From: Mesocentrotus franciscanus
Taxonomy: Eukaryota; Echinodermata; Echinoidea; Camarodonta; Strongylocentrotidae
Assembly (NCBI GenBank): GCA_037976565.1
Contig: CP137686.1
Span: forward strand, 2,770,019 to 2,834,018
DNA length: 64,000 nucleotides
Direction of reading: 5' to 3'
Position numbers and translations under genes: made by a program. Position 1 is the stretch's first letter. Each line of letters opens with the position of its first letter. Shown piece after piece: positions 13,255-25,685 of this stretch. The notes beneath the pieces were generated by a model. The model had not been told where the DNA came from. It did no database searches and saw only the letters and a program-made list of their open reading frames with translations.

Positions 13255-13440
13255 CCCCTCTCTCTCGCCCTCTTCTCTCTCTCTCTCTCTCTCTCACCCT
13301 CTTCTCTCTCCCTCTCTCTCTCTCTCTCTCGCTTTCTCTCTCTCGCTCTCTGCCCCCTCCATTTCTCTCCCTCTCTCTCTCTCTTATTTTTTCTCTCTCT
13401 TTCTTTCTCTCTCCCTCACTCTCCCGCTCGCTTTCCCTTT
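13255..13440 (+). repeat. (CT)n microsatellite
   Basis: Interrupted tctctc runs, followed at 13660-13800 by (cttctt)n. Confidence 0.9.
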
Positions 13441-14307
13441 CACATTTTTTTCCAACAGAAACGAGGTTAAGACTACAAATATTCTTATTATTTTTGATCG
13501 ACTTGATTGTATCTTTTAAGTATCAGTATCCCCCATGTGTAAATGCATGTAAAAGTAATTATTTCTATTTTACATTATGCTCTGTTGGACAATGTAGTCA
13601 GAAATCTATGTCGAATTTTGCCTTCTTATAATTATCATCATTTCATTTTATTTCCTTTTTTCTCCTTCTTCTTCTTCTTATTCTTCTTCTTGCTCTACTT
13701 GTTCTTCTTTTTTTTCTTCTTCTTCTTCTATTTGTACTTGTTCTTCTTTTCTTCTTATGCTTCTTCTTCTTATTATTATTATTATTCTCCTTCTTTTTTT
13801 CTTTTCCTTCATTTTATTAGTTTTCTTAAATTCATTTACAGGGGAGAAGTAAAGGATGGGAATCACTAAATTTTGGTTATCACAGGTAATCTGAATTTAT
13901 GTATAACTTGTGATCCTCAATCGATTATTCATAGCATATTTGGCCTGTTAACCTATGTCTGTCATATTTATTAGTTATACCGTCAATTCGCAGCTTAGCC
14001 TGGTAATTCGCGTCTATTTATTCACATCTGCTCATTAAAAAAAATTGGTTCGTGTATATGTAATGAGCGATGCTTGGGGTTGTTCCGATGTTTGATTCTG
14101 ATTCTTAGAATCGCCCATTTTGCCTGATTTCGGTCTCATTTTAAAGAGGAGATTTTGAAGTTTATTTACCCATGCATACAAATCATGTCCAAGAGGTGTT
14201 TGGAATGTACATTTAGGTCACATATTTTCTTTGCATTTCAGTGCTAATTTTCACGATTAAATTACGTTTGCGTCAATATACAAATAATACATGTTTGCGA
14301 GTGCATT

Positions 14308-14400
14308 AGTGAACATTCAATTCAGTTCAATTCAATAAAGGTTTTATTCAAACATGTCTCGCAGCCGTTGGCTGAATTGCACACGTGTACATATATATAT
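14308..14400 (-). mobile_element. Possible LINE 3' tail
   Basis: On the minus strand: aattcagccaacggctgcga, then aataaaacctttattgaatt and (ttgaa)n. The same tail style as at 6710 but reversed. Confidence 0.3.
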
Positions 14401-15269
14401 ATATGCACTGAACGCAGGTTAAGTCACAGTAGGGTAATGAACGAGACTTGTCGAGTTCCTTGTTCGTCTCATTGTGACTTAACCAAGTGTAGTGCATATC
14501 ACTAAGGCACGAGCTAAAACATGTATTATTTGTTTTATGCATAGGGTGCATAGGGTAAAAATCAATGCACGGACACGTGATCCATTTTGACACTTCTCAT
14601 TGGCTACATTCTTGAACCCATTTTATGACAAAAAATATCATCTATAGAACCGTATCCGAACACCTACCCCTTGGATAACCACCCCCCTGATAACCACCCA
14701 TAGGAAAATGTGATTTTGAGTCATTTAAGAAATCATGTTTTATAATGTGTTTTATAATATGGTGCAATTCATGATATAACAGATTCCCTGCAAAAGAAAT
14801 AGGGCTCAAAAGTAGCATTTGCTTTGTCTAAAAAAATGGGAAAAAGTAATGTAACAAATACATAACATTGAATTCTAATAATTTCAAGTAGCAGATTATG
14901 AGGCTATTGGAGCTTAATATTTGACCTTCACTTTTATAATACGTATTCATCGTGAATTACATTTTTTTCCGTTTTAAGAAAAATAAAGAAATTGAAGATA
15001 ATTTTTGATATCTTATATACAATATTCCTTTCATATATTTTGATTTTAAGTGTGTATACGGTTGGATTCATTGAATCATACATGGAAAAAGTCTGGAAAT
15101 AGTACAGTGAGAGAACAGAGAGAGTAAAAGAGAAAGGGAAAAAAATGAGAAAGAACAATTTAATGGTGAGAGATATCATGAAAATGAGAAATAAACAATG
15201 ATGCGAGATAGTGTGTGAGAGAGAGAGAGAGAGATGGAGATAGGGAGAAAGAGTCGGGGTACAGTGCCC

Positions 15270-15800
15270 CACCCCCCACTTTTTCAAAGTTCCCCAAAAT
15301 ACCCCTTTTTACGTTGGAAAGTGCCCTTTTAATTTTGTTAGTGCCCCTTTTTTCATAGGAAAAGTGCCCCTTCCCCTTTTCACCTCTGATAAGTATCCCT
15401 TTAATTTTGACACGCGCCCCTTTTCCTTTGACAAGTTTCCATTTTCCTTTGCATTAAGTGTCAATTTTTCATTCTTATAAGTGCCCTTTTAAATCTCTAG
15501 TAAGTGCCCCTTTTCAGGTACGAGAAGTGCCCCTTTTCACTTTTGATAAGTGCTCCTTCACCTCTGATAATTGCCCTATTCAAATCTGAGAGGTACCCCT
15601 AGTAACAAAATCATCGTTGCCCCTTTTCTTTCAACAAATGCACATTTTCCTTTATTATAAGTGCCTTTTTTCATTCTCATAAGTGCCCCTTTTAAAATAT
15701 GTTCAATGCCCCTTTTCAGGTGCGATAAGTGACCCTTTTCACCTCTGATAATTTCCCTGTTAACAATGATGCAATTCCAGCAAGTGCCCTTTTTGTTGGT
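15270..15800 (+). repeat. Minisatellite with aagtgcccctttt units
   Basis: At least fifteen degenerate copies of agtgcccctttt, spaced about 25-45 bp, with cacctctgataa often between. Open frames here are by-products. Confidence 0.8.
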
Positions 15801-15972
15801 GCTGCCCCCACTTTGGAAGTCGCTCCGCCGCCCCTGTACGTCATACTGATCAAGTTGTCAAGGTGCTGCATTCTTTCCACACTGCGCGCATCCATTGTCT
15901 TAGCGCATTGTGACGTCACAGCTTCGGTATACTGTATACTGAGCATGTGCAGAAACTGTAACCATGGTAAAT

Positions 15973-16094
15973 GATCCATGGACTTAAGTTAGTCCATGGA
16001 TCAGTTAGGCCACCTTTCGAGAATTGAAATTGACTTAGTCCATGGACTAAAGTTAAGCCTGGCCTAACTAATCCACGGACTAAGTTAGGCCAGG
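15973..16094. repeat. Palindrome cluster with ccatgg cores
   Basis: gatccatggact (15973-15984) pairs with agtccatggatc (15991-16002). cctggcctaac (16058-16068) pairs with gttaggccagg (16084-16094). Probably a decayed foldback MITE. Confidence 0.7.
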
Positions 16095-16177
16095 TTTAAC
16101 TTAGGCGGCGTTCGAGAATACCACCCGTACAGTGTATGTATATATGGATTTCGGAAATAAAAACAAACAAACAAACA

Positions 16178-16342
16178 AATCCAGCTAACAATGGAAGTTA
16201 CAAACTGATTCAGCCGAGGACGCAGGTTCGAAACTGAGTCACGTCTTTCGGATGGTAACGTTAAAAGGTCGGTCCCCAGACGTAAATAATCATATCTGAT
16301 TGATACACGTCTGTAAAAATCCCAATTACACACACACATGCA
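16178..16342 (+). mobile_element. SINE, 7SL-like family, 5' truncated
   Basis: Begins within the head at atccagctaac and contains the B-box-like ggttcgaaac, gtctttcggatgg and ggtcggtccccagacg, with a (CA)n tail. It is preceded by (acaa)n, so the 5' end is lost or replaced. Confidence 0.8.
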
Positions 16343-16424
16343 TTTACTTTGTAAATGTTGTAAAAGAAACTGTCTTGGAGAAATTGACATGATCGAGAGA
16401 GGTCGATTTCATATGCAGTACATA

Positions 16425-16590
16425 ATGATTGGTGTATATCATGTATTGGACTATGAAAACAATATGTAGCATGAATATTTGGTCCAAACACTGGAGCTAT
16501 TTCTTGTCATATTTTGAATATGAGGGCACGTAAAGAGCAATCATTTTCAGTGGATATTTTCTATAATTATGATGTGATATTTTTCCGAAC
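16425..16590 (+). mobile_element. MITE family 1 subfamily, internal fragment
   Basis: Matches the middle of the 62892 copy: gcatgaatatttggtccaaa, agctatttcttgtcatattt, gaatatgagggca. Both ends absent. Confidence 0.55.
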
Positions 16591-16594
16591 TGGC

Positions 16595-18477
16595 GTCGAA
16601 CATGTTAAAAGTGAGAAAGCTCCCAATTCATTTAATAAAGTCGGTTCACAAAATCGCTATCAAAATACGAGTAGCTACGAACGGCGTCTTGGTGGAAGTG
16701 TGAAGGAGATCCATTAAAAAGATAGACAGAATAAACTTATACTGCCATGAGTTTTATATTATTTCTTTCTCTCCTTTTCTCGTTATTTTAAGGATTCATT
16801 TTCTGAATCAATCTTCCTGAACAGAATTATTTCACGATGCCAGATAGATTTCAAAAGAAGCACAATTTCTGTCCGAATTACTCGCCGTCTTCTTCACTTA
16901 TAACAGTATATGAAAATACATGAAAAAATGAACGGGAACTAAAAGAATGTCCTCGGGGTCTCGCAGGTAGGTTTTTGTAACGAAACTCACTTGCTATTTC
17001 TCAATTTACTCTCTTATCCTCTTCACTATATCATTTCACTAAGAGTAAGTTTCAAGGAATTATCCTCGACTTCGAAGACGATATCATCATTGCATTGAAG
17101 AGCACATTTCCTGTATTTCAGTCATTTTTGCTTGTTCTGCCTTACGCGATCACGTTTCAGAAGAACTTGTCCGCGTATTCCGTTTCGGCGTGTAAATACG
17201 TCGTACTTTTATCAAAAAAGATGCACTCGAGTTTATAGGAGGGAAGAGAAAGAGGCAAGCTGCCACCCATCCTTGAGAAATAAAATTCCGTTGGAGCACT
17301 TTTTCTTGACATGACTCCAGTCCGAGTTTCAATTATTGTCCGCGTTCGTCTCGTTCGGGTCGGGTTTCACGACAAGTTTCAGTCGGCTCTTGTTTCGCTA
17401 TGACAAGCGTCACTCTTGCCCGGCGTCAAGTGGAACCTGAACCAGCGAGACGGTCAGTGTTTCACAGGGTTCCTGTCCGACTAGATGGCTATAAGAGACC
17501 CCGTTTCCACCGATAATCTGGTTCTCATTTGCAAAATAGATCATCTTTTCATAAAGTAAAATGATAAAATATTTTTAAAAATTAGGTAGACATGGGGAGA
17601 AACTGCTATCTACTTCATGTACTAGGTTAGCTTTTGTTGTAATCAAATTCCCTTTAACATCAAATTATTTTTAAAAAAGATACTAAAGACTTTCGAAAAA
17701 TCAACTCGAGGCAGTGTGAATACCTTACAGTATTACCTATAAAAAAAAATAACGTTCGAATGTTATTGTCATGTTCGCACATTTCAAAGAGTGATGGAAA
17801 GGGCTATCGAAATTGCATTAGGTTAATTTTCAGCGGATCTCTGCAATCTTGTTTTAAGGAGTTTCCGTAGCATTAATGCTATTTTGGGGATGAAATCAAG
17901 ATTTGCTTTCCTATAAAATGATAACTAAATAGATTATACTTGTACGAAAATAATGATGTATTCACTATTGCCAATACGGTTTACGATATGCTGTGAATTA
18001 ATATCATTCAAAAATAGAAATAAGAATACTCAGAAGATAGGCTACATGAGTTTAAATTCTTCCTCGGATGATAACAGAACAAATTCGTTTTATCATTATT
18101 AACCCGAAATTAACCCTCGCTTCCTATGACGCTATCAGCCATTAAAAGGTGCACACTAATACTGTTTGCCAACCAATGATTCAGTGTGTGTGAACTTTCT
18201 ATTCACCTGTGGTCCGAAGAAGCAAACTTCTTGGTGGAAACGGTGCACAACTCTTTGATTTTCACGAGGTATCTTCTGCGATTCAATCAAGTCGCAGCTT
18301 GAGCACTTGAAATAGCAAACGAAACCCAATACTCTGGAAAACCTACTCCGTTGTAGACGTATGGGACTGTAGCTTCGGACTTCATAAGGGAGCAATTGTC
18401 AAGCTATATTAAAGCAGCTTGTAGAAAAGATTATACAAGCTTTGCATTGTAGCTGTAAGGCGACGATTACCCAATTA
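16595..18477. other. No gene recognised
   Basis: Mostly unique-looking DNA. 17130-17480 is more GC-rich than its surroundings but shows no convincing frame on either strand. Confidence 0.45.
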
Positions 18478-18541
18478 TTGAGCATTTTTAATCTCGGGGA
18501 CCATTTTTAATCTCGGGGACCATTTTTAATCTCGGGGAAGG
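18478..18541 (+). repeat. Tandem repeat, 22 bp x 3
   Basis: Three near-identical copies of catttttaatctcggggac. Confidence 0.85.
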
Positions 18542-18682
18542 ATGATGAGGGATTGCCCATCCCCTTGACCTGGGTCTACAAAATTTCTATTAAATCTGTT
18601 AAATCTGTTTAATCTTCACAGACTAAGAAGACACTCTTTGAGAGGTGGCTCGAATTATCTTGTCTCTACCTTTGAGCGAATA

Positions 18683-19074
18683 TTAAAGATAAAGTTGAGT
18701 TCTGGTCATGCGATTGCATTGTGAAAGAAACGTTGTGGAATCGATCAGAAAAGGTTGATCATCTAGCATATAAGTATTGGTGTGTACTGCAAGGTTCTGG
18801 AATCATTAAAATGATAAGAAATTTGGCCCAGTCTTGGTAAAGTTACAAGCACTGTACACAGAAAGATGTATGTGGGGCTACACGAACATGTGGCATAAAA
18901 ATCTGTCCCGATTTTTATGATGTTACAAGCCATATTTAGAATATTAAGACATTTGAAGAGCCATGCTTTTCAGGGAACATTTTCTCTCTGATGTTTTTCC
19001 ACACTTGTATAATAACAATGATAACGCTCACAAATTATTTTTCACCTCTTCCCAGCACTCAACCTTCTCTTTAA
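18683..19074 (+). mobile_element. MITE family 1, full length (392 bp)
   Basis: Terminal inverted repeats ttaaagataaagttgagttc and, reversed, ttaaagagaaggttgagtgc. No coding capacity. Near copies at 58284 (minus) and 55329; a diverged one at 62892. Confidence 0.85.
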
Positions 19075-19229
19075 TCTACTGGAAATGATGAGCCTTGTGC
19101 TCAATTACAATGATCAATATAGGGTTTCGGAATGGTCGTTGAGTGATTTCTTGAAATCTTGATGATTCATAGTCAATTATTCGTATTGAGAAAGAGCGTT
19201 AGTTTCCCTTTTGTCAGCGTTGATAATTT

Positions 19230-19442
19230 TAATTAAAAATTGTACGACTATCCTCTTCTCTTCCCTTTTTTTGGCCAAATTAACGAATTTCAATTCCATA
19301 TCAAAATGATAATCTTTTTAGAAACTGTATGACTATTTTTTTCCTTTAAATTTCTTGGCCAAATGAAAGGAAATATTAACGAATATCAATTCCATATTAA
19401 AAATGAAATCCTTTGGGAAGATCGATGGACGACTTTGAGCAA
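19230..19442 (+). repeat. Tandem duplication, about 115 bp x 2
   Basis: Both copies have ttggccaaat, taacgaat.tcaattccat and gactat; diverged by small indels. Confidence 0.6.
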
Positions 19443-19444
19443 TT

Positions 19445-20580
19445 TTGACCTTCAAAGTGATAAACACGAGCAGATATGCTATCATTTTTCTGCTTGATTT
19501 TTGCAAAGCACTTATATCCTCTCTTCCAGGCCGGGTAAACTTTCATAGATATACCAAATTTCTCCTTATCGTTCGGCTTTTATTTACCGACATGAATTCA
19601 TGCGGTCGTTATTTTTCCCGCTCAAGTGCACTTCCGCTTCCGGTTGCAGAGGTCAAGAGCCCAATTATCATCATCTCGAGTTTAGGGAACCACTTGGAGA
19701 TGCAAAAAGCATGCAGACGCTTGTCTCAAATTCACATCGCGATATTGGTGGAAAATCGGTGGATTTGGTAAACATTGCGAATATCAAAGTGAAAATGTAT
19801 TTGCTGAAATGTTTGCAAAAGTATGTTTTTAAAGTATTGAATACAGCAAGAACATGATCGAAAAGATTTCCAGAAATCAGCCTAAAGAAATAACATTATC
19901 TAGTCCATTTTTTTGTGAAATGCGCGAACATTACAATACATACATTGCCATGATGTATGATGATTCAGACAATGATTTCCATGTCTGGATATGGACGGAA
20001 GAGCATTGTAATTACCCTTCGAGTTTGATTTCGTCAAAGTCTTCGAAAAGAAAGGACGTTTTAATTCTTTAATTAGAAGGAAAATTATTAGGCCTGTTAT
20101 CATATTTGAATATATTTTTCAAAGAACTTTGCGATCGTGTTTGGGTAGCATTAAAACAACTATATCATGATAACTGGATGATTCATTCCGAAGGAATTCC
20201 TTACCATAGTCGCGTCCCATTTGCTCTTGTTACCTATCACCTTGTGAACTTATTTTGGAATCAACAAACGTATAATGTTAGTAAGGAGACAAGATATGGG
20301 TAACCTAATCTTCAAATAACGATCTTTTGAATGCAGTGAGAGAATAATATAATTTAGTCGATATATGATCATATCAAAAGAGGCGCCATTATTTTAACAA
20401 GAGTTATCGCCTGTTTTATATGTATAAAGAAAACAAATGTAGTGCATATAAATTATACAGACAGAAAGGAAGAAGTGAAATTGAGATCAGGCGGCACTCA
20501 GAGAATGGAAATGTTAAAACACACGCTCGTTAAAATATATACTACAGACAACAATGGAGCGATAAAATGTCTCTTTCTCA
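19445..20580. other. No gene recognised
   Basis: Several frames of 65-108 codons overlap here on both strands, none with a known motif or good splice sites. Confidence 0.4.
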
Positions 20581-20581
20581 T

Positions 20582-20643
<62 letters not shown>

Positions 20644-20688
20644 TCTCTGTCCTCCCCCTTTCTCTCTCTCTCTCTCTCTCTCTCTCCC
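20582..20688 (+). repeat. (CT)n-(TA)n-(CT)n microsatellite
   Basis: Three-part block, ct / ta / ct. Confidence 0.9.
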
Positions 20689-20942
20689 ATGTACCTTTGG
20701 CATGCGGTCGCGAGTATTTCTACTGCTTCAAGCCCTCATCGATTGTCGTGATCTGTGATGGCACATATATATTATTGTTTTGTTTTAATTAAGAAATATA
20801 AAACTATGCATGATTTTCTCATCACTGTTCATGACTGTTTTTTTCTTTCCGTTGGATATTAACACTTCGCGATTAGGTTCCATATTAATCTGAACATGAG
20901 GGAATGTAACATGTCATGATTCATGACACTTTAAGATCATCA

Positions 20943-21469
20943 CCGTGTCCACACACAAATTTGTTTATCCCGAAACTCTATAAAGAAACCTCGTATAAAG
21001 AATCATCATATAAATTCCAGGGCGTCCACACACAAGAAACGTTGTATAAAGAATCATCGTATAAATTCCAGGGCGTCCACACACACAAGAAGGTAATCCC
21101 GAAACTCTACAGCGAACGTCGTATAGGTGCGCAGTTTGCTACTATGCGGTCATGAAACGGAAGCGGAAATGAGAGGTCAGGTCTCCTTTCGCGCGCGGTC
21201 ACGTTAAGCCCCGCCCATTTATACCGTTCTAGTTCGACCAGTTATAAATACTAGTTACGTCCACACACAACACATTCCGTGATTCTTTATCGAGTTCTAG
21301 TTCAAAACGATGCCCAAACCCGCGTTTCGTTATACGACGTTTCGTTATACGACGTATCGTTAGTAAGCGTACACACACACACACAATTTCAATGTATAAC
21401 TATCCCGAAACTGTATAACTATACCATTTCGGGATAGTTATACGATGAATTTGTTGTGTGTGGACACGG
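20943..21469. mobile_element. Foldback element built from short repeated words
   Basis: Ends ccgtgtccacacacaaattt and gaatttgttgtgtgtggaca are inverted copies. Inside are two copies of cgtataaattccagggcgtc, direct copies of cgtttcgttatacgacg, and a perfect 17-bp inverted pair (21394-21410 with 21427-21443, core actatcccgaaa). No open frame. Confidence 0.7.
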
Positions 21470-21597
21470 GTTGATGCAATAGAAATGGAGTTTTCTTTCT
21501 CTCATATTTCATGAGAAGTTTCAATATTCTTTTTTTTTTTTTCTGGGGAGGAGGACTCAAATAAATATAGTCATCATACAATGAAAAAAGTCTGCTT

Positions 21598-21750
21598 CAG
21601 GGCCCTGTTTCATAAAACTTGATATCAATAACAAGTTACAAGCTACTGTTATAAGCTACTGAAATCATGGCATCTGATTGGCTGAGAGCAAATTTGTCAT
21701 AGAAATTTAGCATTTGCTATAGATAACACGTTTTTTGAAACGGGCCCCTG
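21598..21750 (+). mobile_element. MITE family 3 (153 bp)
   Basis: Ends cagggccctgtttcataaaa and, inverted, caggggcccgtttcaaaaaa. Interior ttataagctactgaaatcat and tctgattggctgagagcaaa recur at 24036 and 24775. Confidence 0.75.
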
Positions 21751-22144
21751 TTGTGCTTCTCTCAATGCAAAATTGTTCTGCGATCTCACGATGTCAGCAA
21801 ACAATCTTACTGCGAATGTTCATGAATAGCATGACAATGGCTTGAAGGACAGATCAAGTTCCTCTTTGTATATTCAACAGTCACTTACACCAACAACCAG
21901 CAAGAGCAGGCAAGGACGGCCTTGCTATCATCTTGTTCATGGACATCAGAAATATATTTGATATTACCTGGAAAACTTCGGTGCCATAACGATTGTAAAT
22001 GATACTTTCACATTGCGTGGTAAAGTACTGTCTACAGTTTCCACGTCATGTAAACATCAAATCAACATCCAAAGTTTAATTTAAAAGAATAAGTTTTCTG
22101 ATATCTACCATAACGGCAAGGGAGATTATCCAAAATTGTATTTC

Positions 22145-22644
22145 NNNNNNNNNNNNNNNNNNNNNNNNNNNNNNNNNNNNNNNNNNNNNNNNNNNNNNNN
22201 NNNNNNNNNNNNNNNNNNNNNNNNNNNNNNNNNNNNNNNNNNNNNNNNNNNNNNNNNNNNNNNNNNNNNNNNNNNNNNNNNNNNNNNNNNNNNNNNNNNN
22301 NNNNNNNNNNNNNNNNNNNNNNNNNNNNNNNNNNNNNNNNNNNNNNNNNNNNNNNNNNNNNNNNNNNNNNNNNNNNNNNNNNNNNNNNNNNNNNNNNNNN
22401 NNNNNNNNNNNNNNNNNNNNNNNNNNNNNNNNNNNNNNNNNNNNNNNNNNNNNNNNNNNNNNNNNNNNNNNNNNNNNNNNNNNNNNNNNNNNNNNNNNNN
22501 NNNNNNNNNNNNNNNNNNNNNNNNNNNNNNNNNNNNNNNNNNNNNNNNNNNNNNNNNNNNNNNNNNNNNNNNNNNNNNNNNNNNNNNNNNNNNNNNNNNN
22601 NNNNNNNNNNNNNNNNNNNNNNNNNNNNNNNNNNNNNNNNNNNN
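22145..22644. other. Assembly gap, 500 N
   Basis: Exactly 500 N, a placeholder length. The 19 bases on either side are the same but for one base (ttatccaaaattgtatttc against ttacccaaaattgtatttc). Confidence 0.98.
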
Positions 22645-23146
22645 TTACCCAAAATTGTATTTCAAAGTACGGTTAGAAGTGTAAGTATCTTTACTATTTT
22701 ATCAACTGAAATTTTGGGGAATTTCAAAAGTCTTGGGTTTGTATACCCGCGTTTGTAAACATGCGTGCTAGAGTGATGTGATTATGTTCGGTAACATGAA
22801 ACACTTTATATGCACGTATGTGATGGATATCCTTTACCAAGCCCACAAAAACCTCGTTTGATGGATGGCTCGCATTCGTACGTGAGAGATCAATCTCTAA
22901 AGTCTGTCGTAAAAAATCGAACGGAGGTCGTTTCTAGCATCTTTTTTTAATGGCACATTATAGATTATGCTTTTCTGTTAGCTTCGAACAGATGTCGATG
23001 TTTATTAATCATTTTATTTTCCTACATCCTGAAAATGAAATCGCAACAGAATCTGGTTGCTTATTTGGATTGGGTTTATGAGGGACTTATATGGGCCCAT
23101 GTGGATTAACACCTGTATAATAACAAAGGACTCTAGTAGACTAGTG

Positions 23147-23220
23147 CTTCAACTTGGTTTCGAACCCTGGGACTTCCAGTTGCAAATTAAATACTCTGCC
23201 ACTAAGCCATGATTGGTGGT
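23147..23220 (-). mobile_element. tRNA-like SINE head
   Basis: Minus strand: atggcttagtggcagagtat (A box) and cccagggttcgaaaccaag (B box). The acceptor ends do not pair well, so I prefer a SINE or relic to a functional tRNA. Confidence 0.45.
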
Positions 23221-23484
23221 CATTAACATGTATTGTAGACTGGCTACAAGGCTTTTTACTAGTTCTAATGAAATAGTAACAAAATATTATAATTTTATCC
23301 TGATATATGTTTATTATCTCATATTGTGAAATCTTATTCTGTTCTTTACTCTTTATTTTCCAGGATCCAGCCTGTGGGGGTGACATGCTTTCGAGTCATA
23401 GCAATTTCAATTGCTTTTGTCACCCCTGACCAGCATATTGTATCCTTCTCTCTCTCTCCTTTCCACCTTCTTAAAACTGTTAAC

Positions 23485-23577
23485 TTTGCATGTATAATGA
23501 AATGTCTATTATCTGTTATACGCATTGTATGTTTTCCGATTGGTCAAATAAATAATAATAATAATAATAATAACTAG
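23485..23577 (+). mobile_element. Possible LINE 3' tail with (aat)n
   Basis: gtataatgaaatgtctatta, then acgcattgtatgttttccga, then (aat)n. A common form of non-LTR 3' end; otherwise unproven. Confidence 0.35.
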
Positions 23578-24035
23578 TTTATTGCAGTTTATATTCGTAT
23601 TTCCAGACATGCGCCATTGAAGCAAAATAATGATTGTCATTTTCCTTTAGGTCGACAGTATGTTTAGCCCAATACCAACCAAATTTGACGACATTATAAG
23701 TCTATGCCATCAATACTAATGCATATAGTGGATGTAACCTCCAAAAGCACATCATCATACCAGTCAATCAATCACTCCATTAGCTCGATCATTGACGGCA
23801 AGGTCGCTCCTGATTGCGTAAATCGTGTTCCATTTTGTCAGTGGCACAGCTGCAGGGGCATGGGGGCACGTACCCCCCCCCCTCATCAGTGGCCTTGTGA
23901 ATGTGCATTTTACTATCAGACTATGACTGGTACAACCCCCCGCCCCCTAATTGTTCCGGTGTCCCCTCAAAAGTTAGAATCACGCTACGCCACAGCCCCT
24001 CGGTCGAAAACGATTATCACTTGATCACGTCCATG

Positions 24036-24185
24036 CAGGGTCCTGTTTCATAAAACTAGTCATCAATAGCAAGTAATTCTAAGTGTTATAAGCTAAGGAA
24101 ATAATGGCTTTCGATAAAAGCTACTTGAATAATGGCACTTGTTATATTAACTGATATAAGCTACTGTTATAAGGTAAATGTTATT
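24036..24185 (+). mobile_element. MITE family 3, rearranged copy
   Basis: Left end cagggtcctgtttcataaaa is intact. The interior has two partial copies of the ttataagcta motif, and the right end is lost. Confidence 0.6.
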
Positions 24186-24774
24186 AAAGATACTATCAAT
24201 GTCCCTTTTGCAGCCAACATCAAATTCTGTAGAACTTTGCAGGAACTATGAATATGCTACGTATGTCCTATCTGTGAAATTTAAACGTTAGCAGTATCCT
24301 AGTATTCAAATTATGCAAGGAAACCCATTTATTTTCTAGATTTCACTGTCAGACACTAATGAGTGACTGACTGGCGTTTTTCATCTTTGGTAATAACATA
24401 CATACAATGAGCTGTAAAGGGTACACGAGCATTTGTCTACATCAATAACCCACTTCTTCTAATGGCCCAAATTAAACTGATTAAATCTTTGCGCAGCATA
24501 AAACGTACGACCATTCGGTACAATGGTCTGTAAAATCAGACTATTAATTACTGGCTCTATAGCTCCTAAGTCGATTCGACAACTAATAGTAGTTGTTTTC
24601 CCACTTAAATACATTTTCAAGCCCCCCCCCCTTTTTTTTTAGGGAAGTTCTAAATTAGTATTGTCTTTCAAATGCCGTTGGAATTTAACCTCTTCATTTT
24701 TTGTTGGCCTGCAAATGGGACATAGTACCTTTAAGAGAATGGAAATCTGATACATGCTACGGAAATAATTTCAC

Positions 24775-24915
24775 TTGTTATCAATAACAAGTTACAGTAA
24801 CTGTTATCTTGATAATAAGCTACTGAAATAATGGTATTTGATTGGCTGTGAGCAAATTGAAATTGTATAATGGTGTTTGATTTGCTGTGAGCAAATTTGT
24901 TTTGTCATTGAACTA
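24775..24915 (+). mobile_element. MITE family 3, both ends missing
   Basis: ttatcaataacaagttacag, taagctactgaaataatgg and gattggctgtgagcaaattg match the interior of the 21598 copy. The tgtgagcaaatt part is duplicated. Confidence 0.55.
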
Positions 24916-25579
24916 TAGCAGTTCTAATTGAGAAACTGATAAAGTAGTAGAAGAAGAAGTGGAAGGGGTGTTGGTTTTATATTGCTGTCAACAAGATCCC
25001 GAATGAGAAATGGTTATTTTCAAGGCAACTATTAGCCGTTTATACTAATCATTTTATGTTGTACACGAATTGTTAATGGGTTATGGGTGTGATATGAGAA
25101 CCGGTACATGGGGTAATGTGGGGAAGATGCTTAAGAAACCCCGATAATACTGGATAATAGTAGATTGCCGATATAATACTACAATGTTTAAAGAGAAACA
25201 TGGATAGATAATCATCGAGCAATGCCCTCTGTTTGCGACATCTTTATCTTATTTTTTTTCTTGATTTTTATTCATCTTCCCCTGTACCAAGTTCGTAAAT
25301 GATTTAGGCGAATCGATTGAGATTACTTATGAAGGGAAACGCATTTGATAAGCCCTTGGCCTTTGTCGATTATTTTGTTGTTGCCTAATGCCATGTTTTG
25401 CAGAGAGACCATGTTTGGCGGCGTAGGATGTGTCGAGGCAAGGGGGACACCGATATTTCCATGAGGATGAAATACAAATGACAACACTAAAATAGGGGCA
25501 GGTGAGGTAGGGGTCCTGTCGTCTTCTTCCCACCACCCCTCCCCTCCTCCCATTCCTCCACCTCCTCACCCCCCCCCCC

Positions 25580-25685
25580 TTTTCTCTCTCGCTAACTATC
25601 TATCTCTCTCACTCTCTCTATCCCCCTCTCTCTCTCTCTCTCTCTCTGTTTCTCTCTGTTTTTCTATGTTTCTCTCTGTTTCTCT
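25580..25685 (+). repeat. (CT)n microsatellite
   Basis: tctctc runs with tctctctgttt repeats at the end. Confidence 0.85.

Noticed and set aside
22062..22684. Two long frames across the gap
   Set aside because: They consist almost wholly of N.
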